From positions 1 to 34,729 of IMG/VR virus record IMGVR_UViG_3300025759_000312: a DNA stretch of 34,729 bases; one strand, 5' to 3'. The position numbers and the translations under genes are program-made. Source of the DNA: a virus. Positions 29,907 to 34,729 of this stretch are shown here, in pieces. Position 1 is the first letter of the stretch. Every line of letters starts with the position of its first letter. The notes beneath the pieces are model-generated. The model worked only from the letters and a program-made list of their open reading frames with translations. It made no database searches and had not been told where the DNA came from.

Positions 29907-31091
29907 ATTCCTCCTGGAGAATCCCAACCTATCAACCAATTTGACCGCACTGCCCGACCGGTCCACTGCCACGAAACCCTCTGGCTCAGTGACCTCCAAG
30001 CCACTGTCGGTTTGCTGGAATGAACCTATGGCCTGGGCCTGGTTCATCTTCTTCAGCACGAACGCCTTCATGGTCTGTACAGCACGATAGAAAGTCAGCA
30101 TGGCCTGTAATGGCTTCTTGGCCCTGTTGAGGAAGATGGGCATCTGTTTTATCTTCTCTTGTCTTAAGTTGAGAGCCTTCTGTGCTTTCAGGCCTGACAT
30201 CTGCTGTGTCATCCTGTCGTTGTAGAACCTCTTGAATCCCAGTAGGAACCGGTTGGCATCGTTTGGAAGTTTGCCTTCCCTGACCATGGCGTTGATGTAC
30301 ATCTGGAACATGGGCACGAAGTCCTGATTCTGTCCCAACACGCTGGCGAGGTTCCTCGGCACGTTGTTTAACAATGATTCCAGTTTCTCGATACCATTGT
30401 AGAACTGTTTTGTTTCCACGTCTGTGAACTTGGCCGACCCTGACACGTCTTTATATGTTGCGTTGTCAAAGAACACGTCTGGTGACTGGGTAAACGCATC
30501 AACATCCGCTCCCGCCTGGGCGTTCATGTCCGCCAGTGAGTCCCCCACGTATGTGGTGTGGAATATGATGCCCACCTTGGCCCTGTCAATCCGCCGTCCT
30601 AGGTCTGACTGTTCTGGCACAGCATAGGTGATGGTGTTGGGTGTGAACGTGAGGTTGGGCTTGCCGTCGATGTTCTTACGAGTTATGTCCTCGTCGGTGA
30701 ACAACAGGTCACCCTGGTACACTCCAGTCATGTCCAGTTTCTTGAGATGCACAAGACACTTGAGTAATTTCTGTCCCAGGTCGTCCGTGCCATGGTTGTT
30801 TGCTATATCTCGCTTGGTGTAATTTACTTTTGCCGCCTTGGCGAAAACTGACTTGGTGCCCACGAAGAACCGGCCGTTGTCGGGGTTGATCCCACACACC
30901 ACCGCGGGTGCGCCATCCCATTTAACTGACACCTTCACGGCCTCTGAGCTAGTTCCTTTCAGTGTTAGTAGCAGGCCCCTGAAATAATCCAATACGGCCC
31001 GACCACCCTCGTAGCCGTCGGTGATCACGATGTCCTCGATGTGCTCCAGGTGTGTCCTCTTGAATTCTGTAAGGACGTCTTCTATCAGCAT
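29874..31091 (-). CDS. Nucleotidyltransferase/ligase-like phage protein (DUF6267-like)
   Basis: 405 residues. VSVKWDGAPAVV holds K57-W-D-G, the form of motif I (KxDG) of covalent nucleotidyltransferases (DNA/RNA ligases, capping enzymes), where the Lys carries AMP. GVYQGDLLFT (about 123-132) could be motif III, EGFVAVDRSGSAVKLVDR (371-388) fits motifs IV (EGFV) and V (KLV). The spacing between motif III and IV is long, filled by helical segments. T4-like marine phages carry related proteins, usually unannotated. A ligase-like activity is inferred, not shown. Confidence 0.6.
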   Translation of the reverse strand: MLIEDVLTEFKRTHLEHIEDIVITDGYEGGRAVLDYFRGLLLTLKGTSSEAVKVSVKWDGAPAVVCGINPDNGRFFVGTKSVFAKAAKVNYTKRDIANNHGTDDLGQKLLKCLVHLKKLDMTGVYQGDLLFTDEDITRKNIDGKPNLTFTPNTITYAVPEQSDLGRRIDRAKVGIIFHTTYVGDSLADMNAQAGADVDAFTQSPDVFFDNATYKDVSGSAKFTDVETKQFYNGIEKLESLLNNVPRNLASVLGQNQDFVPMFQMYINAMVREGKLPNDANRFLLGFKRFYNDRMTQQMSGLKAQKALNLRQEKIKQMPIFLNRAKKPLQAMLTFYRAVQTMKAFVLKKMNQAQAIGSFQQTDSGLEVTEPEGFVAVDRSGSAVKLVDRLGFSRRNLTAISKFKKN

Positions 31092-31095
31092 GTGA

Positions 31096-31395
31096 TTAGT
31101 CCTCTTGGTAGTCGCCGTCTATGGTCTTCAGCACGTTCTGTTTGATGTCTCTGTTTTCTTTTATCCTAGCAACGCCTTTGCTGAACTTGGATGCATCCAT
31201 GTTCTTAAGTGCTGAGTTGAATTTCTTTTCAAGTTTGTATGCGGTGTCCTGGTCGAAGTTCTCCCTGATGTAGTGCATCAGTCTTATCGCACTTTCCAGG
31301 ATGTGTGATGCCCTGCTCTCGACCACCTCCTCCTTGTCCCTTTTCAGGGGCATTGAGCTGAGTTCTTCCAGTAGACTTCGCGTGTGTTTTTGCAT
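31096..31395 (-). CDS. Unknown T4-like phage protein
   Basis: 99 residues, helical and charged (MQKHTRSLLEELSSMPLKRD; YIRENFDQDTAYKLEKKFNS). No family recognised. It precedes the ligase-like gene by 4 nt, so they share an operon; late motif TAAATA lies 8 nt before its ATG. Confidence 0.7.
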   Translation of the reverse strand: MQKHTRSLLEELSSMPLKRDKEEVVESRASHILESAIRLMHYIRENFDQDTAYKLEKKFNSALKNMDASKFSKGVARIKENRDIKQNVLKTIDGDYQED

Positions 31396-31403
31396 ATCTA
31401 AGG

Positions 31404-31409
31404 TATTTA
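31404..31409 (-). promoter_or_regulatory. Late-type promoter TAAATA, leaderless spacing
   Basis: TAAATA at 31409-31404, 8 nt before the ATG at 31395. Confidence 0.6.
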
Positions 31410-31440
31410 CTCTTTATTGTAGCATAATAAAAGCAAAAGT

Positions 31441-32133
31441 CTACTTCAAATGTTGTCGTAGATAGTTCGAAAGGTAGTTTTCCAGCGTTCTGTACTGTGC
31501 GGGAGCGTGATGTATGTTATAATCTGTATGGTCATTGTCTGGCATGTTCTGCCACATGTATTGGTTACCACAAAACGAAAACAGATCTATAATATTTTTG
31601 TTTGACTCTATAAGATCAGTTTTAGTAAATCCTTTGTAACCTTTGATGTGTTTCCTGTCAAACTTGTTGCACATGTCAAACATGATATGATTTATATTCC
31701 TGCTTTCCAAGAAGGCAGACAGTAAAACCACTTCTGTAAAGACCTTGTCCCAGTAAGTCTTTATGTTTGGTATATTACCATAATACAGATCTATCATTAA
31801 TGCCAACTTTTTCTTGTCCACCTCCGTGGCCAGCGTGTGTCTAGTGGAATCCAAAAGCTCTTTTCTCTGTAGGGGGAACCATGCTCCGTCGATGGGATCT
31901 TCGTTTTGTGCGATGGCTAACTCCCATCTGTGAGCGAAGGTGATCGGTATGATGACAAAGTGCGGATTACCATTCTGTGCTATCCATTCAACTGTTGTCC
32001 TACAGGTCCGTTGGAAACTGGTCGCCGCTTTTGATATGTTCTCCACGCTATCGCACCCAAGAGCCGAAACAAATTGGTTAGATGGGTTCCAACACTCCCC
32101 AAAACTACAACCATTTATTAATAAAGTGTTCAT
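31441..32133 (-). CDS. SGNH-like hydrolase-fold protein
   Basis: 230 residues. TLLINGCSFGECW is a block I-like motif (GCSF in place of GDSF), AATSFQRTCRTTVEWI fits the second conserved region, and HHAPAQYRTLENYL near the C-terminus supplies a possible catalytic His. It is distantly related to the SGNH protein at 19423-20166. Catalysis is uncertain because the Asp of block I is replaced by Cys. AT-richer than its neighbours. Confidence 0.6.
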   Translation of the reverse strand: MNTLLINGCSFGECWNPSNQFVSALGCDSVENISKAATSFQRTCRTTVEWIAQNGNPHFVIIPITFAHRWELAIAQNEDPIDGAWFPLQRKELLDSTRHTLATEVDKKKLALMIDLYYGNIPNIKTYWDKVFTEVVLLSAFLESRNINHIMFDMCNKFDRKHIKGYKGFTKTDLIESNKNIIDLFSFCGNQYMWQNMPDNDHTDYNIHHAPAQYRTLENYLSNYLRQHLK

Positions 32134-32182
32134 TTATTGTTTTTAATTAGTGCTCTTGAGCAAATCAACATATATATTTTAC

Positions 32183-32626
32183 ATGAGAATGAATCCACAA
32201 CAGTTGCGCAGAATGTACTCTCACCCGGATCCGGACCTCGATCTAGAGGACGAGTTCTGGCCCTTGATGGGTGTGTTCGTCACCATACTGTTGGGTTGGA
32301 CAGGACTTATACATCTGATCGACTGGCTGACCTTTAATGCCATACCGCTCTGGATGGAACCATTCACCATCACACCCTTGATATTCCTCGTGGTCATGAA
32401 GGAGCGATACGATAGCATCAATCCCTTACACTGGTGGCCCATGTTCTGGGGTTACCGTTGTCCATTGCCGGAGGAGGATCACATAACCATAAGGCCACTG
32501 GAAGCCGAGGATGTGTTGAAGAAATACGGTGGCAGGATGAATGTGTTCATCGTGGATCACGAGCACATCAAGTTCCGCAAGCGGAAGGATGCCGTGATGT
32601 TTGGATTGACTAACCTTATTTCCTAG
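32183..32626 (+). CDS. Small membrane protein with two helices
   Basis: 147 residues from ATG 32183 (MRMNPQQLRRMYSHPDPDLD); ATG 32189 is an alternative. Two transmembrane segments (LMGVFVTILLGWTGLIHLID and ITPLIFLVVMKE region) are followed by a soluble C-terminal domain (EDHITIRPLEAEDVLKKYGG). Unknown function. Its 3' end overlaps that of the minus-strand gene at 32616. Confidence 0.65.
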   Translation: MRMNPQQLRRMYSHPDPDLDLEDEFWPLMGVFVTILLGWTGLIHLIDWLTFNAIPLWMEPFTITPLIFLVVMKERYDSINPLHWWPMFWGYRCPLPEEDHITIRPLEAEDVLKKYGGRMNVFIVDHEHIKFRKRKDAVMFGLTNLIS

Positions 32627-32792
32627 CGGGTCGGAACACTGAGCCGTTGATCTCTTCGTACAGTCGCAACTTGTCAGACAGCTCTTTGATTATCTGTTGG
32701 TAGTCCGCTATCTGCACCTCGAGGTTGCCCAGTTGCAGTCTCAAGATCCTTATCTCGTCTTTGAGGTCTACCTTATTTTCCTTGTCCTGCAT
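32616..32792 (-). CDS. 58-residue coiled-coil miniprotein
   Basis: MQDKENKVDLKDEIRILRLQ and onwards (LGNLEVQIADYQQIIKELSD) is a heptad-rich helix. Its ATG overlaps the end of the small basic gene by 20 nt in another frame, so both are probably co-translated. Function unknown. Confidence 0.65.
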   Translation of the reverse strand: MQDKENKVDLKDEIRILRLQLGNLEVQIADYQQIIKELSDKLRLYEEINGSVFRPARK

Positions 32793-32916
32793 ACGCCTTG
32801 TAACTTCTCTTCTTGTGCTTGTTCATTGAGCTCTTCTTGATCCTGCTCTTGTTCCTGCCTTGAGAGGTCTTCTTGGCCGCGCCTGGTGTGTATCCTGATG
32901 TGTTGTGTAATGCCAT
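32773..32916 (-). CDS. 47-residue very basic miniprotein
   Basis: MALHNTSGYTPGAAKKTSQG followed by RNKSRIKKSSMNKHKKRSYK; about a third of residues are Lys or Arg. It could bind nucleic acid. It starts 6 nt after a TATAAT box, so it is an early leaderless gene. Confidence 0.7.
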   Translation of the reverse strand: MALHNTSGYTPGAAKKTSQGRNKSRIKKSSMNKHKKRSYKAYAGQGK

Positions 32917-32922
32917 GTCTTG

Positions 32923-32951
32923 ATTATATAGTAGACACGATCTCAAGTCAA
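32923..32951 (-). promoter_or_regulatory. Sigma70-like promoter (minus), leaderless start
   Basis: TTGACT (32951-32946), 17-nt spacer, TATAAT (32928-32923), 6 nt to the ATG at 32916. It overlaps the plus-strand promoter at 32932-32960. Confidence 0.75.
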
Positions 32952-32960
32952 GTATATAAT
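32932..32960 (+). promoter_or_regulatory. Sigma70-like promoter (plus) for DUF1178
   Basis: TAGACA (32932-32937), 17-nt spacer, TATAAT (32955-32960), 12 nt to the ATG at 32973. Interleaved with the opposing promoter, so the two cannot be occupied at once. Confidence 0.65.
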
Positions 32961-32972
32961 GTAAATAGTTTT

Positions 32973-33413
32973 ATGATAAAGTTCTCCCTAAAGTGTGAGT
33001 GTTCGGCCAAGTTCGAGGGCTGGTTCCCCAGCAACGAGGACTACGAGAACCAACTGGCACAGGGACAGTTATTGTGTCCAATGTGTGACAGCACACAGGT
33101 CAGGAAGGACATCATGGCACCAGCGGTGCCAAAGAAGAGCAACGCTCGGAAGCGTGGTAAGGCGAAAGTCAAAGAGATGGCGGGTGACCAGATGGTGATG
33201 GGTGGACAGGCCCGAACACTGTTGAAGCAGATACAGAACCACGTGGAACAGAACTTCGAGAACGTGGGCAAGAACTTCGCTCGAGAGGCCAGGAAGGCAC
33301 ACCGGGGCAAGAGAGATCTGGAGTTCTATGGAAATCCCTCCAAGAAACAGGTGGATGATCTCATCAAGGACGGCATAGACCTGTTCCAGGTGCCCAAGGT
33401 AAAGGACAACTAA
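32973..33413 (+). CDS. DUF1178-family protein
   Basis: 146 residues from ATG 32973 (MIKFSLKCECSAKFEGWFPS). It follows the DUF1178 pattern closely: K-C-E-C then F-E-G-W-F, LLCPMCDSTQVRKDIMAPAV with a CxxC zinc pair, a variable linker, then the C-terminal EFYGNPSKKQVDDLIKDGID. The family is small, zinc-ribbon-like, and best known from proteobacterial chromosomes; function unknown. Longer in-frame starts upstream are rejected because they precede the promoter. Confidence 0.85.
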   Translation: MIKFSLKCECSAKFEGWFPSNEDYENQLAQGQLLCPMCDSTQVRKDIMAPAVPKKSNARKRGKAKVKEMAGDQMVMGGQARTLLKQIQNHVEQNFENVGKNFAREARKAHRGKRDLEFYGNPSKKQVDDLIKDGIDLFQVPKVKDN

Positions 33414-34067
33414 GTGAAGATACAAAATAGAGGGGAAATCATAGAATGGTTGAAACTTCTATATGCCGCCGGCAAATGCATCAAACGTTTCAACGACTTT
33501 CCGTTGTCGGAAGTGAAACAGATCGATATTGACCAGGAACTTTCCACACTATACTCGAAGTTCAAGAATGATCCAAATGATCACAACTCTTATATGTTCC
33601 ATAAGACGAGACACCTCATAAAGAACCTTGGACGAAACAAAATGCTGTGTCCCATGGTCTCAATCGTTGAGAATGACAGAGTTGATACTCCCCATCCTGG
33701 ATTCAGTAGAATGTTGGCGTGTCAGTTCCTTGAGATGTCACACGCCCCTGTTGATATTATATGTGATAAAAGTTTTGTGGTTCATGATAAATTGGAACAC
33801 GTCATAGTCGACGACATAGTAAAATTTGAATCCGCCTTTGAAGTAATAGACACCACCGCCTACGTCCAGACCTGTTTCGATGCCCCACCTTACGTGTTAT
33901 GCACCAGAAGTCCGTATTGGAAGGGTGAATGGTGGTACATGGTAAACATGGAAAACCCAACGTTTTGGTTTGAAGATGACTCTGAGGAATGGGAATCTAT
34001 GTTTGGTCACCGAACATTTGAAGATGTCAGAGACTACTACCAAGTGACCGAGGTCAAGGACAACTAA
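33414..34067 (+). CDS. Unknown phage protein, GTG start
   Basis: 217 residues from GTG 33414, immediately after the DUF1178 stop. Aromatic- and acid-rich C-terminus (YWKGEWWYMVNMENPTFWFE). No family recognised. Both this protein and DUF1178 end in VKDN, from nearly the same codons. Confidence 0.65.
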   Translation: MKIQNRGEIIEWLKLLYAAGKCIKRFNDFPLSEVKQIDIDQELSTLYSKFKNDPNDHNSYMFHKTRHLIKNLGRNKMLCPMVSIVENDRVDTPHPGFSRMLACQFLEMSHAPVDIICDKSFVVHDKLEHVIVDDIVKFESAFEVIDTTAYVQTCFDAPPYVLCTRSPYWKGEWWYMVNMENPTFWFEDDSEEWESMFGHRTFEDVRDYYQVTEVKDN

Positions 34068-34095
34068 TCGCATAGATACTGACTTTTCTCACCGG

Positions 34096-34124
34096 TTGAC
34101 CTTTCACTCGTCTTAGTATATAAT
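34096..34124 (+). promoter_or_regulatory. Sigma70-like promoter for the 34202 gene
   Basis: TTGACC (34096-34101), 17-nt spacer, TATAAT (34119-34124), then a leader of about 70 nt with AAGGAAAAGGAAAC before the ATG at 34202. Confidence 0.8.
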
Positions 34125-34201
34125 AGTTGTTGATGCGTAGGATAACAGAGATTGAAACTCCGGCGAATCGTAAATTAACAAACTAAGGAAAAGGAAACAA
34201 T

Positions 34202-34570
34202 ATGCTAACAGGTATGTTTAATACACTTTTTCCATCTACTAAAAAGGAAAAGACCATGGCAAACTCAACACAATACGTTGTATACACTAGAAACTTCAAA
34301 TCAAGAGCGAAACAGATCGGTGTATTTGCGGAACCGGCTTCTTCATACAAAGTGAATGGTGAAGTACACGGTGGTAAAATCAAGTTCAAAAACATGGCAG
34401 TGAAAAACACTGCTAGAAAAACAGCGACTAACAAGTTGTTATCTAAAGGTATTGATTTTACAGTTGAAGTGTTAGGTACAGCACCTAAGGCTTCTGCTTT
34501 GACAATGAAAGCAAACATCATTTCATTATTAAAGAAATCAGGCAGAAAAGTAATCAACTACTCTGCTTAA
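34202..34570 (+). CDS. Small basic, probably highly expressed early protein
   Basis: 122 residues from ATG 34202 (MLTGMFNTLFPSTKKEKTMA); ATG 34256 (MANSTQYVVYTRNFKSRAKQ) also has a Shine-Dalgarno-like AAAAAGGAAAAG and could be the real start. Lys-rich and beta-type (NGEVHGGKIKFKNMAVKNTA). A strong promoter, strong ribosome binding site and terminator form a single-gene unit, typical of abundant phage products. Base use is AT-richer than neighbours. Function unknown; possibly nucleic-acid binding. Confidence 0.8.
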   Translation: MLTGMFNTLFPSTKKEKTMANSTQYVVYTRNFKSRAKQIGVFAEPASSYKVNGEVHGGKIKFKNMAVKNTARKTATNKLLSKGIDFTVEVLGTAPKASALTMKANIISLLKKSGRKVINYSA

Positions 34571-34590
34571 TTCCCAATAGTTAAGTTGTT

Positions 34591-34623
34591 AAAGGGGCGG
34601 GAGGCGACTATCGCCCCTTTTTT
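34591..34623 (+). terminator. Rho-independent terminator of the 34202 gene
   Basis: AAAGGGGCG (34591-34599) pairs with CGCCCCTTT (34612-34620) and is followed by Ts to 34623. Confidence 0.9.
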
Positions 34624-34729
34624 AAGTATAAGTAAAGATGAGACAAGAGTAACAAGACAAGACGCAGAAGACATAACAAACCTCCCGCCCTATTTTAGAT
34701 ACAGACTACCTCACAAAAAATAACCAATA
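34624..34729 (+). other. Region after the last terminator, no supported gene
   Basis: 106 bases. A short open frame (reading DITNLPPYFRYRLPHKK before a stop) has no ATG, GTG or TTG start, so it is not called. CCTCCCGCCC (34681-34690) is complementary to GGGCGGGAGG inside the terminator. Confidence 0.4.

Noticed and set aside
33396-34067. Shared VKDN ends of two adjacent proteins as a duplication
   Set aside because: The identity covers only a few codons; the proteins are otherwise unrelated.
34624-34710. Possible short gene after the terminator (…DITNLPPYFRYRL…)
   Set aside because: No start codon in frame before the T-run.

Overview
The window looks like an accessory and late-region segment of a large T4-like (myovirus-type) phage genome, probably marine. 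The support is class Ia ribonucleotide reductase genes (nrdA, nrdB), a PAAR tail-tip protein, a tail fibre or spike with a pectate-lyase-like fold, a holin-like protein, a Bax/FlgJ-type lysin, a RecB/Cas4-like nuclease, many small unknown proteins packed head to tail, and repeated T4-type late promoter motifs (TAAATA core). An alphaproteobacterial host is the best guess. The phage carries a circularly permuted (two-piece) tmRNA, a form known from alphaproteobacteria, some cyanobacteria and a few betaproteobacteria. It also carries alphaproteobacterial-looking envelope and metabolic genes (17-kDa-antigen-like protein, LPP20-like protein, DUF1178, Tct transporter). No photosynthesis gene is present.

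Layout. Nearly everything is on the minus strand. 1-534 is a partial virion-like gene. 570-2000 is a run of exported or membrane-anchored small proteins. 2060-3330 holds small unknown genes and the lysin. 3435-9110 is a metabolic cargo block: PP-loop ATP pyrophosphatase-like enzyme, TctC-like binding protein, TctA-like permease, and a DegT-type aminotransferase, with a structured leader RNA at 7893-8014. 9119-11963 holds a possible HNH protein, a ParB-like protein and small early genes. 12016-12564 on the plus strand is the permuted tmRNA followed by a small exported protein. 12561-19390 holds virion genes (unknown 411-residue protein, PAAR, fibre) flanking nrdB and nrdA. 19423-23593 holds an SGNH hydrolase, a glycosyltransferase-like protein, a PD-(D/E)XK nuclease and a radical SAM enzyme. 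23608-28876 is a series of phage-core and structural-looking genes, an XhlA/holin-like protein, a frameshifted FkbM methyltransferase and a Cys-rich miniprotein. 28890-34729 is mixed-strand: a second glycosyltransferase-like protein, a ligase-like protein, a second SGNH-like protein, DUF1178 and a strongly expressed-looking small basic protein.

Expression. Two promoter classes can be read directly. Sigma70-like promoters (TTGAC plus TATAAT, spacer 16-17) precede early-type genes. TAAATA elements precede late-type genes. In both classes the -10 element often sits only 5-8 nt before the ATG, which predicts leaderless mRNAs. A separate group (genes at 534, 5888, 27508, 27043 and 34202) has real leaders with Shine-Dalgarno sites. 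Together with a phage-encoded ribosome-rescue RNA, this suggests an unusual translation strategy and is the most interesting theme here.

Limits: all family calls were made by eye from motifs. No search was run.
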